From Alloalcanivorax marinus (GTDB taxonomy: Bacteria; Pseudomonadota; Gammaproteobacteria; Pseudomonadales; Alcanivoracaceae): 64,000 nucleotides of DNA. Positions 44,439-52,778 of this stretch are shown here, one piece after another. The notes under the pieces are model-generated. The model did no database searches. It saw only the letters and a list, made by a program, of their open reading frames with translations, and was not told where the DNA came from. The DNA is taken from assembly GCF_016906305.1 (NCBI RefSeq), contig NZ_JADDOL010000016.1:32182-96181 (forward strand), read 5' to 3'. Position 1 is the first letter of the stretch. The number at the start of each line of letters is the position of its first letter. The translations under genes were made by a program, and so were the position numbers.

Positions 44439-45176
44439 ATGAAACTGAGAAACGCTTTGCCGATCACGCTGCTCGCCGCCGCCCTGGCGGCCTGCGGTGG
44501 CGACGACGACACCCGCTATGTGGACCGGGACGACCCGACGCCGGTGGAGTACATGCCGGTGGACGGCTACGTGCTGGGCTTCTGGGTGATGGACGCCCAG
44601 GACGACTGCGACGGCCCCTGCATCAATGACCATTCGCCCTACGGCGATCCGCTGTACGGACTGGACGCCGACGATCAGCCGGCGGCGCCGACCCTGGCCG
44701 ACGGCGGTGAGGTGGCGCGCGTGGCGGTGTTCGCCGACGACTACCGCCTGGCCACCCGCGACACCGGCTCGCTGAACAACAGCGTGATCGGCGAACGGTT
44801 CACCCTGCACCTGCGCGCCCGCACCGATCAGGCCGATGCGGTACCGGTGCTGGCGCTGGCCGGCGAGGGCGGCACCGCGCTGCGCATCAGCCTGGCCCGC
44901 GACCGCCTGCTGGTGGAGCTGCCGTCGCAGAACCGCCGGCTGCTCACCGCTCTGGACGCGGGCGACGGCTGGCGGGAAATCCAGCTGGCCGCCGACGGCC
45001 AGCGGGTGACGCTGGCGGTGGACTGCGACACCGTGGAAGGGTTCGACGTGGCGCCGGGCCAGCCGGTGCTGAGCAGTGGCACGCTGGGCGCCGTGGTCGG
45101 CGCGGGCTTTACCGGCGCGGTGGATCTGGTGCGGATCAGCCGGCGGGACGAGGGCAATCTGTTCTGCGCGGAATAA
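44439..45176 (+). CDS. Companion lipoprotein with concanavalin-like fold
   Basis: This 245-residue lipoprotein has lipobox LAAC. It begins 11 bp after the giant phosphatase stop and so is in the same operon. Its mature N-terminus CGGDDDTRYVDRDDPTP closely echoes the partner's CGGDTDTVYRDRAVDVP, suggesting a common targeting or contact segment. The rest (DGYVLGFWVMDAQDDCDGPC, FTLHLRARTDQADAVPVL, WREIQLAADGQRVTLAVD, FTGAVDLVRISRRDEG) has the strand pattern of LamG/concanavalin-A-like lectin domains that bind sugars. A substrate-binding partner for the phosphatase is the likely role; this is an inference. Confidence 0.72.
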   Translation: MKLRNALPITLLAAALAACGGDDDTRYVDRDDPTPVEYMPVDGYVLGFWVMDAQDDCDGPCINDHSPYGDPLYGLDADDQPAAPTLADGGEVARVAVFADDYRLATRDTGSLNNSVIGERFTLHLRARTDQADAVPVLALAGEGGTALRISLARDRLLVELPSQNRRLLTALDAGDGWREIQLAADGQRVTLAVDCDTVEGFDVAPGQPVLSSGTLGAVVGAGFTGAVDLVRISRRDEGNLFCAE

Positions 45177-45197
45177 TCGCCCGCCCCGGCAACAACA

Positions 45198-45223
45198 ACG
45201 CGGCCTCCGGGCCGCGTTTTTTT
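45198..45223 (+). terminator. Intrinsic terminator of the phosphatase operon
   Basis: The CGCGGCC/GGCCGCG stem, TCCG loop and seven-T tail follow the companion lipoprotein. It touches the end of the convergent phosphopantetheinyl transferase gene. Confidence 0.9.
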
Positions 45224-45914
45224 ATGCGGGCACGGTGATCCAGCTGAGCAGGCCCGCCGGGTCTTCTTCCACCCCGAACGCCAGGCTGTCACCGGCGCGC
45301 CAGTCCGCGGACAGTCCGGTGAGCAGCCGGATCCGGTCGCCTTCCAGGGCGGCGTCCTGAAAATAGAAACGCCGGCCGGTGAGCGGGTAGAGCGCCTTGA
45401 ACAGGCTCTCCTTCACCGAAAACGTGAGGGTGACGCGGCGGGCCAGGTCCTGCCCGGACAGGCCGGTCAGGGTGTCGCGCTCCGCCGGGGTCAGCAGCTC
45501 GTCGCGCAGCCGCGCCGCCCGCGCCGGCGCCAGCCAGCGCTCCCGGTCCAGGCCCAGGCCCCGCCACTGGCGGGCGTCGCCGGTGAGCGCGGCGGCCTCG
45601 CCGTGGGAATGGGTGATGGCGCCCACCGCCCCGGCCGGCCAGCGCGGCGCCCGGTCATCGCCGGTGCCGGGCACCGCGTCCAGGCCCGGTGCCCGGCGCA
45701 GGGCGGCGCGGGCGCATACCCGGCCGGCCAGGTACTCGGCGCGGCGTTTGGCCACCGCCCGCCCCAGCCCGGCGGGCAGCGGAATGCCGGCCTGCTCGAA
45801 GGCCTGCTCGGCGAACGCCTCGGGGTGGTAGCGGCAGCGCGCCAGCACCAGGCCGGGGCCCCGGGCAAGGGTTTCCAGATCGTGCAGGCAAGGGGGCAGA
45901 GCGATGTCGGACAT
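45222..45914 (-). CDS. 4'-phosphopantetheinyl transferase (EntD-like)
   Basis: The 230-residue Sfp/EntD-type enzyme activates carrier proteins by adding phosphopantetheine from CoA. Motifs in order are KRRAEYLAGRVCAR, GAITHSHGEAAAL, GLGLDRERWL (normally GID.E; here the metal-binding Asp and Glu remain as D-R-E) and FSVKESLFKALYPLTGRRFYF. EntD-like length and the N-terminal ARCRYHPEAF segment point to the siderophore/polyketide PPTase group, yet no NRPS or PKS gene lies in the window, so it may serve the fatty-acid ACP as the general PPTase. It converges on the phosphatase operon. Confidence 0.9.
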   Translation of the reverse strand: MSDIALPPCLHDLETLARGPGLVLARCRYHPEAFAEQAFEQAGIPLPAGLGRAVAKRRAEYLAGRVCARAALRRAPGLDAVPGTGDDRAPRWPAGAVGAITHSHGEAAALTGDARQWRGLGLDRERWLAPARAARLRDELLTPAERDTLTGLSGQDLARRVTLTFSVKESLFKALYPLTGRRFYFQDAALEGDRIRLLTGLSADWRAGDSLAFGVEEDPAGLLSWITVPA

Positions 45915-46034
45915 GGCGCCTAGAATAGTGCGCCCGTGGCGTGGCGGCCAGCGGCCCCCGTTGCGCCCGGTGCCTGGATAGTGCTAAACCCGGTGTTCCG
46001 TTTTTCTTCGCCGTTATCGCACAAGGAGTCCAAC

Positions 46035-46595
46035 ATGCTGCGCCTCAACGTGATCATCGCCAGTACCCGCCCCGGCCGGGTGGGGTCCGCCGTGGGCACC
46101 TGGTTCTATGAGCTGGCCCGCCACCACGGCAATTTCGACGCCCGCTGGGTGGACCTGGCGGACTTCAACCTGCCGGTGTTCGACGAGCCCTATCACCCCC
46201 GCCAGCAGAACTACCAGCACGAACACACCAAGCGCTGGGCGGCCAGTGTGGCCGAGGCGGACGCCTATGTGCTGGTGGTGCCGGAGTACAATTTCGGGCC
46301 CACCCCGGCGCTGCTGAACGCGCTCAACTACGTCTACCACGAGTGGAACTACAAGCCGGCGGCCTTCGTCAGCTACGGCGGCATCTCCGGCGGCATGCGT
46401 TCCGTGGAGGCCACCAAACCGACCCTGACGACCTTGAAAATGATGCCGCTGATCGAGCAGGTGGCGGTGCCCATGGTCCAGGAGCAGCTGGAGGACGGCA
46501 CCTTCAAGGCCAAGGACGTCCAGGAGAAGTCCGCCATCGCCATGCTTGACGAGCTGAAGCGCTGGGCCGACGCCCTCAGGCCGATGCGCGGCTGA
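46035..46595 (+). CDS. NADPH-dependent FMN reductase
   Basis: The 186-residue flavodoxin-like protein of the NADPH-dependent FMN reductase family (ArsH/ChrR/YieF type) has the phosphate loop in IIASTRPGRVGSAVG, the PEYNFGPTPALLNALNYVYHEW region over the flavin ring, and SYGGISGGMRSVE. It should use NAD(P)H to reduce flavin, quinones or similar acceptors. AAGGAGT lies 7 bases before ATG 46035; the upstream frame from 45936 has no family counterpart. It is 40 bp upstream of an SDR in the same direction, possibly the same transcript. Confidence 0.92.
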   Translation: MLRLNVIIASTRPGRVGSAVGTWFYELARHHGNFDARWVDLADFNLPVFDEPYHPRQQNYQHEHTKRWAASVAEADAYVLVVPEYNFGPTPALLNALNYVYHEWNYKPAAFVSYGGISGGMRSVEATKPTLTTLKMMPLIEQVAVPMVQEQLEDGTFKAKDVQEKSAIAMLDELKRWADALRPMRG

Positions 46596-46635
46596 ATCAA
46601 CAACAGCTGAATCAATAAAAAAACGGGAGAGCTTC

Positions 46636-47355
46636 ATGAAACGCACCTACCTGATTACCGGTGCCACCAAGGGCATCGGCCGCGCCACCGCCGAGCGGCT
46701 GGCCGCCGCCGGCCACGGCGTGGTGGGCATTGCCCGCCAGGGCGACGACCCGGACTTTCCGGGCACCCTGGTCAGCGCCGACCTGGGTGACCGGGACCAG
46801 GCCGAGGCGGTGTTCAGCGACCTGGCCGGTCGCTTCGACTTCGACGGCCTGGTCAACAACGTGGGCATGATCAAGCCCCAGGCCCTGGGCGAGATCGATC
46901 TGGACACCTTCGACGCCATCCACGCCCTGCATCTGCACCCGGCCATCCAGGCCAGCCAGGCGCTGCTGCCGGGCATGAAAGAACGGGGCTGGGGCCGCAT
47001 CGTCAATGTCTCCAGCCTGACCATCTTCGGCCTGCCCGGGCGCACCGCCTACGGCAGCGCCAAGGCGGCCATGGTCAACTTCACCCGCACCTGGGCCCTG
47101 GAGCTGGCGCGCACCGGCATCACCGTCAACGCCATCGCCCCGGGCCCCATCGAGACCGAACTGTTCCGCGCCAACAACCCCGAGGGCAGCGACCGGGAAG
47201 CCGCCTACCTGGCCATGGTGCCCATGGACCGACTCGGCGAGCCCCGCGAAATCGCCGCCACCCTGGAATTCATGCTCGGCGAGGACAGCGGCTACATGAC
47301 CGGCCAGACGATCTGCGTGGACGGCGGCGCTTCCGTCGGGCGGGCCGCGTTTTGA
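46636..47355 (+). CDS. FabG-like short-chain dehydrogenase
   Basis: The 239-residue classical SDR has TGATKGIG, NNVGMIKPQ (NNAG variant), SSLTIFG with the catalytic serine, YGSAKAA, and the C-terminal TGQTICVDGGASVG that is typical of FabG-type 3-oxoacyl reductases and related enzymes. A 3-hydroxyacyl or secondary-alcohol substrate is likely. Its stop overlaps the TTG start of an acyl-CoA-dehydrogenase-like gene, so the two are coupled, hinting at a CoA-ester pathway. GGGAGA precedes the start. Confidence 0.92.
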   Translation: MKRTYLITGATKGIGRATAERLAAAGHGVVGIARQGDDPDFPGTLVSADLGDRDQAEAVFSDLAGRFDFDGLVNNVGMIKPQALGEIDLDTFDAIHALHLHPAIQASQALLPGMKERGWGRIVNVSSLTIFGLPGRTAYGSAKAAMVNFTRTWALELARTGITVNAIAPGPIETELFRANNPEGSDREAAYLAMVPMDRLGEPREIAATLEFMLGEDSGYMTGQTICVDGGASVGRAAF

Positions 47356-48284
47356 GCGGGCGTTGGGCGGCATTGCGTGACCTGCTGAGCGCGCCGGCCA
47401 CGGTCACCGCGCCCCACGATCTGACGGCCTGGACCCGGGGCTGGGCGGCGCTGTCGGCGGAGCAGGACGACCCGGTGGCCCTGGCCCTGCACGGCGGCTT
47501 CGCCGCCGACCGGGTGGGCTGGGCGTTCGCCGCCGGCTACCAGGCGGCCCTGCGCCGGCTGCTGGCGAACTTCGGCCTGGCGCCCGACCACGGCGCCCGC
47601 CTGGCCCTGTGCGCCACCGAGGAGGGCGGCAACCGGCCCCGGGACATCGCCACCACCCTGCGCGCGGACGGCGACGGCTGGCGGCTGGACGGCGCCAAAA
47701 GCTGGATCACCCTGGGGCCGGTGTGCGATGAACTGCTGGTGGTGGCGCGGCTAGCGCGGGAGGACGACCGCCCGGCGTTGAAAGTGGCGCGGGTGCCCGC
47801 CGGCGCCGACGGCGTACGCCTGCAGGACAAACCGCCGCTGGCCTTCGTGCCGGAGATTCCCCACACCGCCGCCACCTTCGAGGCGGTGGCCGTGCCCGGG
47901 GACGCGCTGCTGGACGGTGACGGCTACGACACCGTGGTGAAACCCTTCCGCACCGTGGAGGACACCTTTATCGCCCTGGCGGTGCAGAGCTGGCTGCTGC
48001 GCGAAGCCCGGGCGCGCGGCTGGCCGGCGGACTTCGCGGAAGCGCTGACCGCCAGCCTGGTGACCCTGGCCACCCTCAGCGATCGGCCCGCCGACGACCC
48101 GATCACCCATCTGGCCCTGGCCGGTGCCCTGGCCCGCACCCAGAGTCTCTACCAGCAAGCGGACGGCCTCTGGGACGGCGAGACCGACGCCGCCGCCGAC
48201 CGCTGGCGCCGCGACCGGCCCCTGTTCCAGGTGGCCGGCAAGGCTCGCGCGCTGCGCGCCCAACGGGCCTGGGAACGGCTCTGA
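47352..48284 (+). CDS. Short acyl-CoA-dehydrogenase-like protein
   Basis: The 310-residue protein is related to the acyl-CoA dehydrogenase fold but is 70 or more residues shorter than standard members. The middle domain segment CATEEGGNRPRDIATTLRAD, WRLDGAKSWITLGPVCDELLVVAR and VPGDALLDGDGY correspond to the FAD-facing beta domain. The C-terminal helical bundle is abbreviated and I see no clear YEGT-type catalytic glutamate. It starts at TTG 47352, overlapping the SDR stop (TTGA). It could be a specialised oxidase, a desaturase or a non-catalytic relative. The family assignment is good and the activity uncertain. Confidence 0.75.
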   Translation: MSGRWAALRDLLSAPATVTAPHDLTAWTRGWAALSAEQDDPVALALHGGFAADRVGWAFAAGYQAALRRLLANFGLAPDHGARLALCATEEGGNRPRDIATTLRADGDGWRLDGAKSWITLGPVCDELLVVARLAREDDRPALKVARVPAGADGVRLQDKPPLAFVPEIPHTAATFEAVAVPGDALLDGDGYDTVVKPFRTVEDTFIALAVQSWLLREARARGWPADFAEALTASLVTLATLSDRPADDPITHLALAGALARTQSLYQQADGLWDGETDAAADRWRRDRPLFQVAGKARALRAQRAWERL

Positions 48285-48322
48285 CCGCCAGGAACGGCGG
48301 TTCGACCGCGCGTGGGTGGGTG

Positions 48323-49360
48323 TTAGCGCAACGGCGTGGCTTGAAAGAAACCGGCGTTTTGAGGGGCGGTGATGTCCAGTACCCGGCCTTCCTGGTCCTG
48401 GTGGACCGCCTGGTCGGCGCCTACCGGCGTGCCATCATCTCGCCGCGCCGCGCGGTCCCCGACCGGGTTGAACCACCAGGACACCGGCCGGCCCGCCTTG
48501 AAGCGCACCCGCAGCCGGGTGCCTTCGGGATACGACAGCGTGCCCAGGGCAAAGGCTTCGTCCAGGGTGCCTTCGGCGCGCACCGGTCGATGTTCCGCAT
48601 CCAGGTAGACGCGCCCCTGGAGCACGGCGCCGGCCACCGGCACCGCCTCGCCCTTGGGCATGTCCACCAGCCAACGATCCGGGTCCCGGTGGCCGTTGGC
48701 GTACATCGTGCCTTGCGAGGCCCGCAGGGCACTGGCCGCGGGTAATGGTGCGCCGTCCAGCCGGTTGCCGGCGGCCAGCACGCAACCGCTGACCCACTCC
48801 GGGGTGCCGTCACGATCCAGGTCCGCGGTCAGCGGTTGGTCGCCGGCGCAGTGCCAGCCACCCCACGCCTGATCACCGGCCAGCGTCATGCGTAGCCGTT
48901 GCGGGTAGTAGTGCCGGCCCTCCTCGCCCAGGTACAGAAAACGCCGCACCGCCGACGCCTGGAATCCGTAGGCCGACACCGGTGTAGGGAAGGCCGCCCG
49001 CTCAAAACTCTCCAGCCGGTCTTTTTCCTTCAACACCAGCTTGCTGCCGGCGGGCATGTCGATGCCGGCCACCCGCGCCGGCGCTTCCAGAGTCACCTGC
49101 AGGGCCGCCTGCTGCCGTACCCCGGAGACCAGCGCCCACAGGCCCAACGCCTGCCAGGCCACATAGGGCACGAACAAAACGCCCAGCCCCGCCGACAGCC
49201 ACATCGCGGCGCGCCGGTGCCGCTGGCGCCAGCGCCGCGCCCGCGGGTGGAGCCGCACCGTCAGCCAGAACAACGCCAGCGCCGCCCCGGCCAGCATCGA
49301 CAGCGTCAGCAGGCCGAGAAAAAGCGGAGAAAAAGAGGCGACCGGAATCACAGCGTCCAT
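48323..49360 (-). CDS. Hypothetical inner-membrane protein with large periplasmic domain
   Basis: I do not recognise this 345-residue protein. Two hydrophobic segments (about residues 10-35 and 50-75) flank a very basic cytoplasmic loop (RLHPRARRWRQRHRR). The remaining 265 residues should lie in the periplasm and are beta-rich: they include a WHCAGDQPLTADLDRDGTPE segment that looks like a calcium-loop (DxDxDG), two cysteines and several repeated GxVxL-type strands. Short phrases recur as strand-turn units (VYLDAEHRPVRAEGTLDEAF). It appears monocistronic, convergent with the acyl-CoA-dehydrogenase-like gene. Confidence 0.65.
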   Translation of the reverse strand: MDAVIPVASFSPLFLGLLTLSMLAGAALALFWLTVRLHPRARRWRQRHRRAAMWLSAGLGVLFVPYVAWQALGLWALVSGVRQQAALQVTLEAPARVAGIDMPAGSKLVLKEKDRLESFERAAFPTPVSAYGFQASAVRRFLYLGEEGRHYYPQRLRMTLAGDQAWGGWHCAGDQPLTADLDRDGTPEWVSGCVLAAGNRLDGAPLPAASALRASQGTMYANGHRDPDRWLVDMPKGEAVPVAGAVLQGRVYLDAEHRPVRAEGTLDEAFALGTLSYPEGTRLRVRFKAGRPVSWWFNPVGDRAARRDDGTPVGADQAVHQDQEGRVLDITAPQNAGFFQATPLR

Positions 49361-49491
49361 CCATCGACGAAGGGGCGCCCGTTATAACAGGGGTGCCGCC
49401 GGCGCCGCCAGGAACCGCCGGGCAAAACGGTCATTGCCGGCACCGGTGGTGCGAGGGATAGTCAGGTTTTCGCTTCGACGAGGATCAATCG

Positions 49492-49803
49492 ATGACTTGC
49501 TATGCCGTGGCCCTGATCGACTTCACCGACCCGGGCTGGATCAAGGACTACGTGGCCGGGGTCACGCCCATGGTGGAACGGGCCGGCGGCCGCTATCTGG
49601 CGCGCACCGGCGCGGTGGACCAACTGGAAGGGGAGGGCACGCCGCCGCAGACCTTTCTGATCATCGAGTTCCCGTCCCGGGAAGTGGCCGAAGGCTTTTA
49701 CCGGAGCGAACAATACGCGCCGTTCAAGGCGGCCCGGCAACAGGGGTCGGTGGGCCCCTTCTTCCTGGTGGAGGGTATTGACGGTTCCACCGCGCCGGCC
49801 TGA
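49492..49803 (+). CDS. DUF1330-family small protein
   Basis: The 103-residue ferredoxin-like (dimeric alpha/beta barrel) protein is of the DUF1330 family. YAVALIDFTDPGWIKDYVAGV, then GGRYLARTGAVDQLEG and LIIEFPSREVAEGFYRSEQYAPFK are the conserved parts. Members act as small dimeric proteins of unknown role. It lies 57 bp upstream of a DUF4336 gene. No regulatory signal is evident. Confidence 0.88.
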   Translation: MTCYAVALIDFTDPGWIKDYVAGVTPMVERAGGRYLARTGAVDQLEGEGTPPQTFLIIEFPSREVAEGFYRSEQYAPFKAARQQGSVGPFFLVEGIDGSTAPA

Positions 49804-49860
49804 TGCACGGCGGGCTCCGGTCCCGTTCCGGCCTGGTCATTTTCTGGTAAGGAGCGATCA

Positions 49861-50616
49861 ATGAAACGATCGGCGAAGCCGGCCCCCGCGGCCCGGCAGG
49901 AGTGCCGCCATGACACCCCGGTGCAGGTCGGCGAGGACCTGTGGCTGGTGGATGGCCCGGTGGTGGACTTCTACCGGCTCTCCTATCCCACCCGCGCGGT
50001 GATCGTGCGTCTGCCCGACGGCGGGCTCTGGGTGTGGTCGCCGGTGCCCCTGACCGACGCGCTGCGGGCCTTCGTCGACGGACTCGGGCCAGTGCGCTAT
50101 CTGGTCAGCCCCAACAAGCTGCACCATCTGTACCTGGCGCAATGGCAGCGGGCCTGGCCGGACGCCGAGCTCTGGGGCCCGGCCTCCACCCGCCGTAAGC
50201 GGCCCGATCTGACCTTCACCGGTACCCTGGACGACACTCCGCCGGCGGCCTGGGCCGGCACCCTGGATCAGATCTGGCTGCGCGAGGCCCTGTTTCTCGA
50301 CGAAGTGGTGTTCTTCCACCGCCCGTCGCGCACGGCGATTCTGGCGGACTTCAGCGAGGCGTTCAGCGACGATTTCCTGCGCCGTCACTGGAAGCCCTGG
50401 CAGCGTTGGATCGCGCGGCTCTGGGGCATCACCGAACGGCCCGGCAAGGCGCCCCTGGAAGTACGGCTGAGTATCCTGCGCCGCCGACGTGCCCGCGCCC
50501 GGGTGCGGCAAATGCTTGCCTGGCGGCCGGAAAAGGTGATCATGGCGCACGGCGTTTGGCGCGCCGACAACGGCACCGCCTATCTGCGCCAGGTTTTCTC
50601 CTGGTTGGGGGTTTAG
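49861..50616 (+). CDS. DUF4336-family protein (MBL-like fold)
   Basis: The 251-residue DUF4336 protein is related to the metallo-beta-lactamase fold without the full metal motif. It has the N-terminal strand VGEDLWLVDGPVVDFYRL, RAVIVRLPDGGLWVWSPVPL, and NKLHHLYLAQW where active MBL enzymes have HxHxDH; HHLY retains two histidines. Later segments include FHRPSRTAILADFSE and EKVIMAHGVW, again with one His. Function unknown; hydrolase activity should not be assumed. AAGGAG precedes ATG 49861. It may be co-transcribed with the DUF1330 gene. Confidence 0.82.
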   Translation: MKRSAKPAPAARQECRHDTPVQVGEDLWLVDGPVVDFYRLSYPTRAVIVRLPDGGLWVWSPVPLTDALRAFVDGLGPVRYLVSPNKLHHLYLAQWQRAWPDAELWGPASTRRKRPDLTFTGTLDDTPPAAWAGTLDQIWLREALFLDEVVFFHRPSRTAILADFSEAFSDDFLRRHWKPWQRWIARLWGITERPGKAPLEVRLSILRRRRARARVRQMLAWRPEKVIMAHGVWRADNGTAYLRQVFSWLGV

Positions 50617-50668
50617 GGCCGGACCCGCTTGGGCGGTGACGCCCGTTTTCTTCGTCTTTTGTTTTTGA

Positions 50669-52060
<1,392 letters not shown>

Positions 52061-52145
52061 ACGGCGACGCTATCAGGCTGGCTTGCTTTATCTTTTTATT
52101 GGGCTATGGTCGAGCGTTGAGTTCATTCATGGTTCGAGGCACGCC

Positions 52146-52196
52146 GTGATTATCCGCCGCATTTTTCTGACTGTTTCCCCCACCTTCCTCCCCTAA
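52146..52196 (+). CDS. Candidate 16-residue leader peptide
   Basis: GTG 52146 opens a 16-codon frame reading MIIRRIFLTVSPTFLP before TAA, with CGAGG seven bases upstream. Composition is hydrophobic with a Ser-Pro-Thr stretch. Its stop abuts the terminator hairpin, as in leader peptides whose translation governs folding downstream. Evidence is purely positional. Confidence 0.3.
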   Translation: MIIRRIFLTVSPTFLP

Positions 52197-52224
52197 GCCG
52201 GACGGGTCCGCCCGTCCGGCGTTT
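52197..52224 (+). terminator. Hairpin between gdhA and the Rnk-like gene
   Basis: The GCCGGACGGG/CCCGTCCGGC stem (10 bp, perfect) has a TCCG tetraloop and is followed by GTTTC. The T-run is weak. It may end gdhA transcription or act as the attenuator of the next gene. Confidence 0.6.
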
Positions 52225-52268
52225 CGTGCTTTATCCATATCGTTAATTTCCAATCAGGAGATGTGCTG

Positions 52269-52667
52269 ATGGCGCCCCTGTGTGCGCGACGCCGCCTGCC
52301 CGGTTTATCGGCGAAGGCGCGCGGCTACCTGTCCGTTCGCGGATGGTGGATGTTGTCCCCGTCGTTGCTCGGCGGTTTGTTGGCAAGAATGGAACAAAGA
52401 AGGGACCGGCGGGACCGCGCGATGATCGCGGACATCGACACCCGGGTCTGGATCATCGACCTGGACCACGGCGGCGAGATGGACTTCGTCCTGGTGGAAC
52501 CCGCCCGCGCGAAGCCCAACCGCCGCCTGATCTCCATCCTCTCGCCCTTCGGCGAGGCGCTGTTTGGCGCCCGCGTGGGCGACATGGTGCACCCCAGATT
52601 TCTCGGCCACGAATACAGTGTCCTGATCAAACGAGTGGAACCCTGGCGGGAGTCGGATCATGAGTAA
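52269..52667 (+). CDS. Rnk/GreAB C-terminal-domain protein
   Basis: This 132-residue protein has a C-terminal half that matches the FKBP-like GreA/GreB C-terminal domain as in Rnk: IDTRVWIIDLDHGGEMDFVL, then RRLISILSPFGEALFGARVGD. Such proteins bind RNA polymerase's secondary channel region or regulate nucleotide pools. The N-terminal 45 residues are basic (ARRRLPGLSAKARGYLSVRG and EQRRDRRDRA) and lack the long coiled coil of GreA. AGGAG lies 9 bases before ATG 52269. It is preceded by an attenuator-like leader and its stop overlaps a 25-codon basic ORF. The assignment rests on the C-terminal match. Confidence 0.75.
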   Translation: MAPLCARRRLPGLSAKARGYLSVRGWWMLSPSLLGGLLARMEQRRDRRDRAMIADIDTRVWIIDLDHGGEMDFVLVEPARAKPNRRLISILSPFGEALFGARVGDMVHPRFLGHEYSVLIKRVEPWRESDHE

Positions 52668-52737
52668 GGAAAGAGAAAAGAAAAAAGCGAAGAAAACGCT
52701 GAAGGAAAAACGCAGAGATAAGAAGGAGAGAAAGTAG
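52660..52737 (+). CDS. 25-residue Lys/Arg-rich micropeptide
   Basis: ATG 52660 overlaps the stop of the Rnk-like gene by 8 nt (ATGAGTAA) and has GGGAG 8 nt upstream. The frame encodes 25 residues: MSKEREKKKAKKT then LKEKRRDKKERK, with 11 Lys, 4 Arg and a net charge near +10. No hydrophobic segment. Such a charge suggests nucleic-acid or RNA-polymerase contact, but nothing is known. Coupling and a good ribosome-binding site make translation plausible; composition alone could also be chance in an A-rich stretch. Confidence 0.45.
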   Translation: MSKEREKKKAKKTLKEKRRDKKERK

Positions 52738-52778
52738 CGGGATGAAGGATGAGCTTGGCGCCAGGGAGGGCGGCCGGC

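Larger units (their letters stand above)
52129..52224 (+). promoter_or_regulatory. Attenuator-like leader of the Rnk/GreAB-like gene
   Basis: This stretch holds two very short ORFs followed by a strong hairpin: ATG 52129-TGA 52149 (6 codons), then GTG 52146-TAA 52196 (16 codons) overlapping the first stop by 4 nt. The hairpin starts at the base after that TAA. A weak promoter (TTGCTT at 52083, TATGGT at 52105) precedes it. The layout is like transcription attenuators. An attenuator named the rnk leader is known ahead of rnk genes in gammaproteobacteria, but I could not compare sequences. Confidence 0.4.
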
